Source of the DNA: Lactobacillus sp. ESL0246
GTDB lineage: Bacteria; Bacillota; Bacilli; Lactobacillales; Lactobacillaceae
Direction of reading: 5' to 3'
DNA: 64,000 nucleotides
NCBI RefSeq assembly: GCF_003692965.1
Contig: NZ_REHC01000003.1
Coordinates: forward strand, 1 to 64,000
The position numbers were made by a program, and so were the translations under genes. Below, one piece after another: positions 17,138-25,440 of the stretch. The first letter of the stretch is position 1. Each line of letters opens with the position of its first letter. The notes under the pieces are model-generated. The model was given only the letters and a program-made list of their open reading frames with translations, ran no database searches and was not told where the DNA came from.

Positions 17138-17752
17138 ATGCATAAAAAACAAACCAGGAACATGGCAATTACTGCCTTATTTGTTGCTATATTTTTATTA
17201 CAAACTTTTGTACCGAATATTGGTTATATCCGGATTTTGCCGACTTTACCCGCAATTACAACTGTTCCATTAACAGTTGCTGTGTATGGTCTGCTAATGG
17301 GACCCAAGAAAGGATTGTGTTTTGGTTTGTTATGGGGAGCGTTACGTTTTATTCAAGCTTATATTCAGCCAGCTGATATTGTTAGCATAATGCTCTTTCG
17401 TAACCCAGTAATTGCACTTGTGCCTAGTATTCTGGCTGGACTATTTCCCGGACTGGTTGGATATATATTTGAGCAAAAAGCGGTCAAGGTCAAGCAGTTA
17501 GGATATTTAATTGCAGGAGCAGTTACTTCTTTAACTAATACGGTGATGGTGATTTTATTGACAAGTATTTTCTTTGCAAATAGATCAACTGAATTAATGG
17601 GGTATATGGGTAAATTTGCTAATGGTACTCCACTACTTTTGGCGTTGATTATTGCTTTGGGAATGAATGGAATAATTGAAGCTGTTTTTACGGCGGTTTT
17701 AGTTCCGCTTATTGTGACGCCACTTAAAAAAACTTTACAACGATTAAATTAA
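17138..17752 (+). CDS. ECF transporter S component, probably pantothenate-type
   Basis: 204 residues with six hydrophobic segments, the size and topology of an energy-coupling-factor substrate-binding subunit (PF12822). The start is ATG 17138, with AAGGAGA at 17125-17131. The segment FVPNIGYIRILPTLPAITTV with GLLMGPKKGLCFGLLWGALR resembles PanT-type S components, hence the tentative vitamin assignment. It would need the shared EcfA1A2T module encoded elsewhere. No riboswitch is visible in the short leader. A hairpin terminator follows. Confidence 0.75.
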   Translation: MHKKQTRNMAITALFVAIFLLQTFVPNIGYIRILPTLPAITTVPLTVAVYGLLMGPKKGLCFGLLWGALRFIQAYIQPADIVSIMLFRNPVIALVPSILAGLFPGLVGYIFEQKAVKVKQLGYLIAGAVTSLTNTVMVILLTSIFFANRSTELMGYMGKFANGTPLLLALIIALGMNGIIEAVFTAVLVPLIVTPLKKTLQRLN

Positions 17753-17772
17753 CTGCTATTGAATAATTAAGC

Positions 17773-17805
17773 ATAAGCATTTCACAAAGAAAGGCTTATT
17801 TTTTT
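17773..17805 (+). terminator. terminator after the ECF S component gene
   Basis: ATAAGC (17773-17778) pairs with GCTTAT (17794-17799) across a 15-base loop and runs into seven T residues. A short stem, but with a good T tract. Confidence 0.65.
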
Positions 17806-17814
17806 ATGAAAATA

Positions 17815-17859
17815 TTGACAAAATTATTTTGCGGTGTAGTGTATTAGATAAATAATACA
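17815..17859 (+). promoter_or_regulatory. promoter and operator candidate for the Bce-type ABC operon
   Basis: A consensus TTGACA lies at 17815-17820. The -10 is unclear: TAGTGT at 17837-17842 gives a 16-base spacer. Directly downstream is a perfect palindrome, TGTATTA (17840-17846) / TAATACA (17853-17859) with a 6-base spacer, where a repressor would cover the transcription start. No regulator gene is adjacent. Confidence 0.5.
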
Positions 17860-17883
17860 TAAATAGATTGGAGGTAATTAATA

Positions 17884-18630
17884 ATGGAAATATTACATGT
17901 CGATCATGTCACAAAAACTTACGGTAAGCGAGGTGAAAAGCAGTATCAAGCATTAAAAGGTATTGATTTTACTGTAAATTCAGGTGAATTTGTAGCAATT
18001 ATGGGTGCCTCTGGTTCTGGTAAAACAACGCTTCTTAACTTACTATCTACTTTGGATCGACCAACAGGTGGTCGTGTGTTGATTAATGGCCAAGACAATA
18101 GTAGCTTAAAAGATAATCAGTTGGCAGATTTTCGTAGCAAGCAAATTGGCTTTATCTTTCAAGATTTTAATTTATTAGAAAGTTTAACTAATCGTGAAAA
18201 TATTGCGTTACCACTAGCGCTTAGTGGTTTAACGCCAAACCGCATTAATCCCTTAGTTAATAAGATTGCAACAAGACTTGGAATTGTAGAAATTTTAGCC
18301 AAATATCCGGTTGAAATATCAGGTGGACAAAAGCAGAGGGTTGCAGCTGCTAGGGCACTAGTCCATGACCCCGCAATTCTATTAGCCGATGAACCAACGG
18401 GTGCTTTAGACTCTAAGAATGCACGTGAATTACTTGAGACAATGGCAGACTTAAACCACAAAGATCAGATTACAACATTAATGGTGACCCATGACCCAAT
18501 ATCCGCTAGTTTTGCTAGTCGTATTTTGTTTATTAAAGATGGCAAAATTGGCAAGCAGCTACTCAGAAATGATATGTCAAGAATTGAATTTTATCATTCT
18601 TTGATTTACCAAATGGAACTCGCCGAATAA
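17884..18630 (+). CDS. ABC transporter ATPase, BceA/MacB type
   Basis: 248 residues with all nucleotide-binding motifs: Walker A GASGSGKTTLL, Q-loop FIFQDFNLLE, signature EISGGQKQRVAAARAL, Walker B ILLADEPTGALDS, H-loop MVTHDP. GALDSKNARELLETM is typical of the lipoprotein-release/bacitracin family. It partners with the FtsX-type permease that starts 11 bases later. Such pairs resist cell-wall antibiotics or antimicrobial peptides, usually with a BceRS two-component system, which is not present in the window. Confidence 0.88.
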   Translation: MEILHVDHVTKTYGKRGEKQYQALKGIDFTVNSGEFVAIMGASGSGKTTLLNLLSTLDRPTGGRVLINGQDNSSLKDNQLADFRSKQIGFIFQDFNLLESLTNRENIALPLALSGLTPNRINPLVNKIATRLGIVEILAKYPVEISGGQKQRVAAARALVHDPAILLADEPTGALDSKNARELLETMADLNHKDQITTLMVTHDPISASFASRILFIKDGKIGKQLLRNDMSRIEFYHSLIYQMELAE

Positions 18631-18641
18631 GGAGAAAAATT

Positions 18642-20447
18642 ATGATTTGGAAGTTATCTGTAGCAGGAATTAAAAGTCGGCTAAAAGATTATCTTGTACT
18701 TTTTTCGGGCCTAATTGTAGCTAGTATGATTTTTTACATGTTTTTGACAATTGCTACTAATCCTGCCTTTCTGGCTAAAGACGTATATGCACGTACAAGT
18801 TATGTAAACTTTATTTTCATTTTTGGCATAATTTTGCTGGCAATTATTACTTTTGTGTACCTAATTTATGCCAATTCTTTTTTATTAAATATGCGTAAGC
18901 ATGATTATGGCATGTTTATGATACTTGGTGCTAAAGGAAAACGTATCGGTTTGATTATCTTTTTGGAAACATTAGTTACTGGTATTTTGGCAACTATGCT
19001 TGGTACCGTACTAGGCTTTGGTTTAACTGGATTGATTTCTAAGTTATTAATTAGTCGGCTCGGATTGGCAATCTACCATTTTCAAATAATTTTACCTAGT
19101 GCTATTTTGGGTACTTTCTGTTTTTTTATCATCATGTTCTTTTTAGGAGCTATTTGGAATGTCCATAAGCTGACTAAAACACCGATTATTAATCTACTTA
19201 AAGAAAATCAAAAACCAACTAAAATTAATCAAAAGCCGTTTTTACGTGTGGTTGAAACTGTTTTCGGGTTAATTTTACTGGCTTTCGGCTATCAAGTAAT
19301 GACGTGGTCATCAACAAAAATTTATCAGATTATTCCCACCGCTTTAATAACAATTGTTAGTGGCTCATATTTTATTTTTAATGCTTTATTTAGCATGATT
19401 ATTGCCAGCTTAATTAAAAAGGAAAGCTTTTCTTACCGTGGGATACGCATTTTTACTTTGGGACAATTAAAGTTTCGTTTGCATGAATATACTAGAATTT
19501 TAACCCTAATTTCACTGCTTTTTGCTCTGGCTTTAGGAGCAATTACAGTTGGCTTGAATTTTGATACGGTTAAGGAACATGCTAAAACTAGTACCTACTA
19601 TGACACGATTGTGGTTAGTAAAGCGGCAGCTGTTAACAAAGAGGTTGCCAAATTAAATATTCAAAATCAGCAAACTTATGCTTATAAGGAAACACATAAA
19701 TACATTTACTTTAATCGCAATGAATTTGTAAGGCAGCCGCTTAAAGTAACTAAATTCTACCTAAAAAAAGATGAGCCTATGTATAAGGTGGAAAATTTAC
19801 CAACCAAAAAACTAGATGTACCAAATACTGATGCTAATATTGCTTTAAGCGGAATGATAATTAATGGCTTGCAAAAGATAATTCGTTTAGTACCGGCAAA
19901 CAAGTGGCAAAATTTACAGGGTACAAAGAAGATGATTACGTTACTTAACGTAAAAGACTTTGACCATGACTATCCGATTTTAATGAAAATTCAACAACTC
20001 CAATTAAAGGAAAATCCAAAATATTCTAATATCTATGAAGCAAGTAAACCAAATAACTATCAATTATTGCTTAACTATAGCAGTGGGTTTGAATTTATGG
20101 GCTTTTTCTTAGGAATTGCCTTTTTGACAATGCTAGCTTCAACTTTAATGTTTAAAGTCTTAAATGGTGCTAGTGATGATAAAATCCGTTATCGAATGCT
20201 TAATCAGATAGGGACTAGAGTAAGTCTACTTAAACGATCAATTAACTGGGAAATTGGTATTTTATTCTTATTACCAGCTATTTTGGGGATTATTGATGTG
20301 CTATTTGGTTTACAACTTTTCCGTTCTTTACTGCCAGATCCATATCATAATATTTGGTTGCTATTTACCATTTTTATTATTCTCTATGTCTTTTATTATT
20401 TATTAACGATTAAATTATATAAAAAGATTGTTTTGAGTTGTAATTAA
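18642..20447 (+). CDS. ABC transporter permease, BceB/FtsX type
   Basis: 601 residues. The hydrophobic segments arrange as two FtsX-type blocks, with helices near residues 15-40, 55-80, 100-130 and 145-170, a pair near 205-255, and a C-terminal set from about 485. A large extracytoplasmic domain lies at about 300-480, as in BceB permeases. The size and this domain distinguish it from shorter lipoprotein-export permeases. GGAG precedes ATG 18642. It forms an exporter or target-protection complex with the preceding ATPase. The substrate is unknown; peptide antibiotics are plausible. Confidence 0.8.
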   Translation: MIWKLSVAGIKSRLKDYLVLFSGLIVASMIFYMFLTIATNPAFLAKDVYARTSYVNFIFIFGIILLAIITFVYLIYANSFLLNMRKHDYGMFMILGAKGKRIGLIIFLETLVTGILATMLGTVLGFGLTGLISKLLISRLGLAIYHFQIILPSAILGTFCFFIIMFFLGAIWNVHKLTKTPIINLLKENQKPTKINQKPFLRVVETVFGLILLAFGYQVMTWSSTKIYQIIPTALITIVSGSYFIFNALFSMIIASLIKKESFSYRGIRIFTLGQLKFRLHEYTRILTLISLLFALALGAITVGLNFDTVKEHAKTSTYYDTIVVSKAAAVNKEVAKLNIQNQQTYAYKETHKYIYFNRNEFVRQPLKVTKFYLKKDEPMYKVENLPTKKLDVPNTDANIALSGMIINGLQKIIRLVPANKWQNLQGTKKMITLLNVKDFDHDYPILMKIQQLQLKENPKYSNIYEASKPNNYQLLLNYSSGFEFMGFFLGIAFLTMLASTLMFKVLNGASDDKIRYRMLNQIGTRVSLLKRSINWEIGILFLLPAILGIIDVLFGLQLFRSLLPDPYHNIWLLFTIFIILYVFYYLLTIKLYKKIVLSCN

Positions 20448-20502
20448 ATGTAGTGTTATTTAAATATTGTTGATTTATAATTAAAATAATTTTAAAATAA
20501 GC

Positions 20503-20531
20503 TTGACTGCCGAAAAGTATATGTTTATAAT
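20503..20531 (+). promoter_or_regulatory. liv operon promoter
   Basis: TTGACT (20503-20508) and TATAAT (20526-20531) are separated by exactly 17 bases, a near-consensus vegetative promoter. The leader open reading frame begins about 34 bases after the expected start point. Confidence 0.85.
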
Positions 20532-20571
20532 TATAAGCGTTAAATTAAATTTGTGGGAGGAATTTTTAATA

Positions 20572-20658
20572 ATGTCTAAAAATATAAAACAACAAAAAAA
20601 TATTAAAATCAATCCAACCTGCCGTTTAATTGCCTTGTTGTTGCCATTCAGGACTTGA
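20572..20658 (+). CDS. liv leader peptide (28 residues, Leu/Ile-rich end)
   Basis: A short frame with its own strong ribosome site (GGGAGGA at 20555-20561, 10 bases before ATG). The peptide begins MSKNIKQQKN and ends CRLIALLLPFRT; the codons TTA ATT GCC TTG TTG TTG cover 20626-20643. Clustered Leu/Ile codons just before mutually exclusive hairpins and a branched-chain amino acid transport operon are the hallmark of ribosome-mediated attenuation. The peptide itself probably has no other function. No T-box consensus (TGGNACCGCG) is visible. Confidence 0.75.
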   Translation: MSKNIKQQKNIKINPTCRLIALLLPFRT

Positions 20659-20687
20659 CTATGAATAATTACTGAAAAAGTAATTTG

Positions 20688-20772
20688 GTTAAGCCCTTGT
20701 TTGCGTTTAATGAATGGGGCTTAACTTTTAAGTGATATAAGCCTCATTCATTTCAATGAATGAGGTTTTTTA
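20688..20772 (+). promoter_or_regulatory. transcription attenuator: competing hairpins before livJ
   Basis: Four segments compete. GTTAAGCCC (20688-20696) pairs with GGGCTTAAC (20717-20725). CCTCATTCATT (20742-20752) pairs with AATGAATGAGG (20755-20765) to form the terminator. AATGAATGGGG (20709-20719) can instead pair over 11 positions, one of them G-U, with the 5' arm of that terminator. CCATTCA (20644-20650), immediately after the leader Leu codons, is complementary to TGAATGG (20711-20717), so a stalled ribosome could release the antiterminator. Confidence 0.7.
20742..20772 (+). terminator. conditional terminator upstream of livJ
   Basis: An 11-bp stem, CCTCATTCATT / AATGAATGAGG, is followed by seven T residues. 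It lies between the promoter and the first structural gene with no second promoter seen, so read-through must be regulated. Confidence 0.85.
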
Positions 20773-20802
20773 ATTATTAGATGTTATAAAAGGAGATTAA
20801 TA

Positions 20803-21999
20803 ATGGGTAGAATTAATAAAAGAGTACTAAATCTTATTACAGCAGGGGCAGCAGCCTTTTTAATGGCGGGCTGTAGTGTTGCTAAGACTAGCAATAATAA
20901 CGGTACTCATCAAGATAAAGACATTATTAAAATTGGAGTTAATATGGAGCTATCTGGAGCGGCAGCCGGTTATGGTAATGCGGAAAAACAAGGAATACAG
21001 TTAGCCGCAAATGAAATCAATCAAGCTGGTGGTATTAATGTTAATGGTCAAAAAAAGAAAATTAAATTGATTATTCGTGATAATAAAACCGCAATTGCAA
21101 CTTCAGCTTCGGTTGCTGCACAGTTAGCTACTAAAGATAAAGTTGCTGCAATTGTAGGACCAGCAACCACTAATGCCGGTACGGCTGAAATTCCCAATAT
21201 TACTAAGGCATCTGTTCCTAGTGTTAGTCCATCAGCTACCGATCCAAGCTATACTTTACAGAAAAATGGCAAGGTACAACCGTTTGTATTCCGTGCATGT
21301 TTTCAAAACAATTTCCAAGGTGAAAATGCAGCTAAGTTTGTAACTAATAACTTAAAAGCTAAAAGGGTTGCGATTCTTGCTGATAATTCTAGTGATTATG
21401 GTACAGGTTTAGCTAAGGCATTTAGGAAGACTTATAAGGGTAGAATAGTGGACAGTCAAACTTATTCTGAAGGCGATAAAGATTTTAATGCAGTGCTGAC
21501 TTCTTTTAAATCAAAGAAAATTGATGCTATCTATGTTCCGGGCTACTACACCGAGGTGGGTCTGATTATTAAGCAAGCACGCCAAATAGGAATTAAGACT
21601 CCAATTATTGGTAGTGATGGCATGGCTGATCCTAAGCTAGCTCAAATTGCGGGAGATAAATATGCAACAAATATTTACTATACTACACCGTTTTCGACTA
21701 GAGTTGCTGCTAAAAATGCGACAGCAAAGAAATTTATGACTGAATTCAAGAATCACTACAATGTAGAAGCACCAACTTTTTCAGCTTTAGCCTATGATTC
21801 TGTTTACATGATTAAAACCGCAATTGAAAATGAAAAGTCAGATGATTCAACTAAAATAGCAGCTGGATTAGCTAAGATTAAGGATTTTGACGGAGTTACT
21901 GGTCAAATCACCGTAAATAAAACACATGATCCAGAAATGCCAATTGCGATTGAAGAGATGACTAATGGAAAAGTAAGTAATTCATTTAGTGTTGAATAA
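20803..21999 (+). CDS. livJ: branched-chain amino acid ABC transporter substrate-binding lipoprotein
   Basis: 398 residues. A lipoprotein signal ends in the lipobox FLMAGC, with Cys 24 as the lipidation site. The body is a type I periplasmic-binding fold of the LivJ/Leu-Ile-Val family: IKIGVNMELSGAAAGYGN, the cleft segment VAAIVGPATTNAGTAE, SVPSVSPSATDPSY, and GSDGMADPKLAQ. It delivers Leu, Ile or Val to the LivHMGF complex encoded immediately downstream. AGGAG precedes ATG 20803. First gene of a five-gene operon controlled by the leader attenuator. Confidence 0.92.
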   Translation: MGRINKRVLNLITAGAAAFLMAGCSVAKTSNNNGTHQDKDIIKIGVNMELSGAAAGYGNAEKQGIQLAANEINQAGGINVNGQKKKIKLIIRDNKTAIATSASVAAQLATKDKVAAIVGPATTNAGTAEIPNITKASVPSVSPSATDPSYTLQKNGKVQPFVFRACFQNNFQGENAAKFVTNNLKAKRVAILADNSSDYGTGLAKAFRKTYKGRIVDSQTYSEGDKDFNAVLTSFKSKKIDAIYVPGYYTEVGLIIKQARQIGIKTPIIGSDGMADPKLAQIAGDKYATNIYYTTPFSTRVAAKNATAKKFMTEFKNHYNVEAPTFSALAYDSVYMIKTAIENEKSDDSTKIAAGLAKIKDFDGVTGQITVNKTHDPEMPIAIEEMTNGKVSNSFSVE

Positions 22000-22025
22000 A
22001 ACAATTATTAAAGGAGCGAATAGCT

Positions 22026-22904
22026 TTGCAAATATTTTTACAGCAAATCATCAATGCTTTGTCACTAGGGTCAATTTATGCCCTACTAGCTCTTGGATAT
22101 AGTATGGTTTATGGCATTATTAAGTTAATTAACTTTGCACATGGTGATATTTACATGTTGGGAGCATTTTGTGCTTATTTCGTAATTAATACCTTGCATT
22201 TCAACTTTATTATGGCTTTATTTTCAGCGATGATCTTTGGCGCACTGTTAGGAGTAATTATTGAGTATTTGGCTTATCGACCACTGCGTAAATCACCGAG
22301 AATCACGGTCTTGATTACAGCAATTGGGGTTTCATTCTTACTCGAAAACGGTATGTCTTACTTTGTTGGTTCGAATGCTCGTAGTTTTCCTCAGGTAATT
22401 GAACAAGTTAATTACAACGTAGGTGGGGTTTTAATTTCTAATATTCAAATTTTGATTTTGGTAACTTCTTTAAGTTTAATGATTTTATTGCAAATAGTTA
22501 TTAAAAAAACTAGTATGGGCCGAGCAATGCGCGCCGTGTCAGTTGATCCAGAGGCAGCTGAATTGGTCGGGATTAATGTTAATCATACAATCTCTTTTAC
22601 TTTTGCACTTGGATCAGCATTAGCAGGTGCAGCGGGAATTTTAATTGGAATGTACTATAACTCAATTGATCCGTTGATGGGAATGACGCCGGGAATTAAG
22701 GCTTTTGTTGCCGCAGTTTTAGGCGGTATTGGTTCCGTTCCTGGTGCATCACTTGGAGGATTTTTGATAGGAATTTTAGAGACATTCTTTCAATCAGTTG
22801 GATTATCTGCATATAAAGATGCAGTTGTTTACTTAATTTTAATTATAATTTTACTCTTTTTCCCAGCAGGTATTTTTGGTAAAAATATCAAGGAAAAGGT
22901 TTAG
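22026..22904 (+). CDS. livH: branched-chain amino acid ABC transporter permease LivH
   Basis: 292 residues starting at TTG 22026, with AAGGAG at 22011-22016. About eight membrane segments. LNALSLGSIYALLALGYSMV, the family motif INFAHGDIYMLGA, and AAVLGGIGSVPGASLGGFLIG are diagnostic for the LivH subfamily. It pairs with LivM to form the membrane channel for branched-chain amino acid import. Confidence 0.93.
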   Translation: MQIFLQQIINALSLGSIYALLALGYSMVYGIIKLINFAHGDIYMLGAFCAYFVINTLHFNFIMALFSAMIFGALLGVIIEYLAYRPLRKSPRITVLITAIGVSFLLENGMSYFVGSNARSFPQVIEQVNYNVGGVLISNIQILILVTSLSLMILLQIVIKKTSMGRAMRAVSVDPEAAELVGINVNHTISFTFALGSALAGAAGILIGMYYNSIDPLMGMTPGIKAFVAAVLGGIGSVPGASLGGFLIGILETFFQSVGLSAYKDAVVYLILIIILLFFPAGIFGKNIKEKV

Positions 22905-22912
22905 GTGGCAGT

Positions 22913-23869
22913 ATGAGAGCAAATTGGAAATATATTTTATCGTGGCTTTTACTAATGATTGCTGGTTTTTACTTAATTAATACATTAATTATGACAGGTA
23001 TGATTGATAATTTTATTGAAAATATGCTGGTAATGATTGGGATCAATATTATTTTAGCGACAGGTCTTAATTTAATTATAGGTTTTAGCGGTCAATTTTC
23101 TTTAGGTCATGCGGGATTTATGGCAATTGGTGCATACGTGACTGCAATAATTACACAATATTGGACAAATGAATTTGGCTTTATTGTTTCAATGATAGCA
23201 GGAATGCTTATAGCAGGTATGATTGCATTGATTGTTGGAACGGCCACTTTTATTAGGCTTAAAGGTGACTATCTAGCTATTGCGACACTGGGTGTGGCTG
23301 AAATAATCCGTAATATAATTAATAATTTGAAAATTACTGGTGGGTCAGCAGGAATGTTTAATATTCCTCAGTTGTGCTCATGGCCAACAGTTTACATAAT
23401 GGTATGTTTAACTACAATTGTTATCTTAAATTTTGTTCGTTCTCGCGATGGACGGGCAATTAAGGCTGTGCGTGAAGATGAACTTGCAGCTGAGGCGATG
23501 GGAATCAATACGACTAAATGGAAAGTGGCTGCATTTGTTTTTGGGGGCGCAACAGCTGCTATTGCAGGAAGTTTGCAGGCCTCATATCTACAAACAATTT
23601 CTCCAGCCAATTTTGGAATAATGGAGTCAATTTCCATTTTAGTTATTGTGGTTTTAGGTGGTGTTGGTAGCATTACTGGTACTTTCTTAGCTGCTTCAGT
23701 TCTGGGCATTCTGGATACAGTTTTACAAAATTTTGGATCACTAAGAATGGTTATTTACGCAATTGCGCTTATTATGATTATGCTCTTCAAGCCATCCGGT
23801 CTGTTAGGTAACTGGGAATTATCTTTAAAAAATTTAATGCAGCGCTTTGTAAAAAAAGAAAGAGAGTAA
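22913..23869 (+). CDS. livM: branched-chain amino acid ABC transporter permease LivM
   Basis: 318 residues with eight to nine hydrophobic segments. LNLIIGFSGQFSLGHAGFMA and the cytoplasmic loop KAVREDELAAEAMGINTTKW, with VVLGGVGSITGTFLAA, are characteristic of LivM. It lies eight bases after livH. The C-terminal tail is basic, as is usual. Forms the heteromeric permease with LivH. Confidence 0.93.
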   Translation: MRANWKYILSWLLLMIAGFYLINTLIMTGMIDNFIENMLVMIGINIILATGLNLIIGFSGQFSLGHAGFMAIGAYVTAIITQYWTNEFGFIVSMIAGMLIAGMIALIVGTATFIRLKGDYLAIATLGVAEIIRNIINNLKITGGSAGMFNIPQLCSWPTVYIMVCLTTIVILNFVRSRDGRAIKAVREDELAAEAMGINTTKWKVAAFVFGGATAAIAGSLQASYLQTISPANFGIMESISILVIVVLGGVGSITGTFLAASVLGILDTVLQNFGSLRMVIYAIALIMIMLFKPSGLLGNWELSLKNLMQRFVKKERE

Positions 23870-23872
23870 GAT

Positions 23873-24655
23873 ATGAAACATTTATTGCAGGTTGATCATG
23901 TCGTACGCAATTTTGGTGGCTTGGTTGCTGTCAAAGACGTTTCGCTGTATTTGGATCAACAAGAATTGGTTGCGTTGATAGGTCCTAATGGTGCTGGTAA
24001 AACTACTTTATTTAACTTATTGACCGGAATGATTCCTGTTACTAGTGGTAGTATCAAGTTACAAACAGAAACAAAAAATTATGATTTGACTCATAAAAAT
24101 GCAACACAGATTGCTAATTTAGGTCTTTCACGAACATTTCAAAATATTAGATTATTTAAAAATTTAACAGTGATAGATAATGTATTAACTGCAATGACAA
24201 GTAGATATCAGGAAGGATTTTTGACAACGGTCTTACGCCTACCAGACTTTTATCTAACGGAGCGCAAGATGAAAGAATCTGCAGAGCGACTATTAGATAT
24301 TTTTGAACTAACTGATCATAAAACAACTTTGGCTAAGAACCTGCCTTATGGCACACAACGACGGTTGGAAATAGTCCGTGCACTAGCAACCGAGCCTAAG
24401 ATTCTTTTCTTAGATGAACCAGCCGCAGGGATGAATCCAGAAGAAACAGCAGATTTGACCGATTTGATTAAATATATTCAAAAAGAGTTTGGAATTACGG
24501 TCTTGTTGATTGAACATGATATGTCGTTGGTAATGAAACTTGCAACTCGAATTTATGTGTTGGATCAGGGCCAGCTTTTGGCAACGGGAAAGCCAGATGA
24601 AATTAAGTCAAATCCCAAAGTAATTGAAGCTTATTTGGGAGAGGGTGTAAATTAG
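23873..24655 (+). CDS. livG: branched-chain amino acid ABC transporter ATPase LivG
   Basis: 260 residues. Walker A GPNGAGKTTLFNLLTG, the LivG-typical GLSRTFQNIRLFKNLTVIDN, signature region NLPYGTQRRLEIVRALATEP, Walker B ILFLDEPAAGMNP, H-loop LLIEHDM. The signature Ser-Gly-Gly is replaced by Pro-Tyr-Gly, which is normal in this subfamily. It begins three bases after livM stops, and energises the LivHM channel with LivF. Confidence 0.94.
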   Translation: MKHLLQVDHVVRNFGGLVAVKDVSLYLDQQELVALIGPNGAGKTTLFNLLTGMIPVTSGSIKLQTETKNYDLTHKNATQIANLGLSRTFQNIRLFKNLTVIDNVLTAMTSRYQEGFLTTVLRLPDFYLTERKMKESAERLLDIFELTDHKTTLAKNLPYGTQRRLEIVRALATEPKILFLDEPAAGMNPEETADLTDLIKYIQKEFGITVLLIEHDMSLVMKLATRIYVLDQGQLLATGKPDEIKSNPKVIEAYLGEGVN

Positions 24656-25366
24656 ATGGTTATGCTGGAAGTAAAAGATCTAGTTGTCAATTATGGTGTG
24701 ATTCAAGCAGTTAAGGGAGTTAGTTTTGAAATTAATGAAGGTGAGATTGTTACACTAATTGGAGCTAATGGAGCTGGTAAAACTACGATTGTGAAGACAA
24801 TTTCAGGATTACTTAAACCAAAAAGTGGTCAAATTATTTATCAAAATGAAAATCTGGTTCGTCAAAAAGCTTCGCAAATTGTTGGAGCTGGTATTTCCCA
24901 AGTAGCTGAAGGTCGGCATATTTTTGCGGGGATGACGGTAATGGAAAATCTACAATTAGGAGCTTTTTTACAAAATAATCATGATGAGGCAAAGAAAAGT
25001 TATGAAGAGGTTTTTGACAGATTCCCTATTTTGAAAAAAAGACGTAATCAGGATGCAGCTACTCTCTCAGGTGGTGAGCAACAAATGCTCGCAATTGGTC
25101 GAGCATTAATGATTAAACCTAAATTACTTTTGCTAGATGAACCTTCGATGGGATTATCGCCACTCTTTATTCAGGAAATATTTGCAATTATCAAGGAATT
25201 GAACGATCGCGGTACAACAATCTTATTAATTGAACAAAATGCTAAACAAGCTTTAGCAATTGCAGATCGTGGTTATGTCTTGGCTACGGGGAAAGTGCAA
25301 TTAACTGGAACAGGCTCAGAATTATTAGCTAATTCTGAGGTTCAACGAGTATATTTTGGTGGTTAA
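24656..25366 (+). CDS. livF: branched-chain amino acid ABC transporter ATPase LivF
   Basis: 236 residues. Walker A GANGAGKTTIVKTISG, the LivF hallmark GISQVAEGRHIFAGMTVMEN, signature LSGGEQQMLAIGRALM, Walker B LLLLDEPSMGLSP, H-loop LIEQNAKQALA. The start abuts the livG stop; ATG 24662 (MLEV) is an alternative. Last gene of the operon, with a terminator 17 bases later. Confidence 0.94.
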   Translation: MVMLEVKDLVVNYGVIQAVKGVSFEINEGEIVTLIGANGAGKTTIVKTISGLLKPKSGQIIYQNENLVRQKASQIVGAGISQVAEGRHIFAGMTVMENLQLGAFLQNNHDEAKKSYEEVFDRFPILKKRRNQDAATLSGGEQQMLAIGRALMIKPKLLLLDEPSMGLSPLFIQEIFAIIKELNDRGTTILLIEQNAKQALAIADRGYVLATGKVQLTGTGSELLANSEVQRVYFGG

Positions 25367-25382
25367 AACCGTAAATCTACAT

Positions 25383-25422
25383 AAAAAAGCCGTTCGCTGG
25401 TTATAAAGCGAACGACTTTTTG
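25383..25422. terminator. bidirectional terminator between livF and the histidine phosphatase gene
   Basis: CGTTCGCT (25391-25398) and AGCGAACG (25407-25414), flanked by AAAAAA on the left and TTTTT on the right. The genes on either side converge on it. Confidence 0.9.
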
Positions 25423-25440
25423 TATACTTTTTAAGTATAA

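Noticed and set aside
20448-20802. T-box riboswitch upstream of livJ
   Set aside because: No TGGNACCGCG antiterminator consensus or specifier-loop pattern; leader-peptide features explain the region better.
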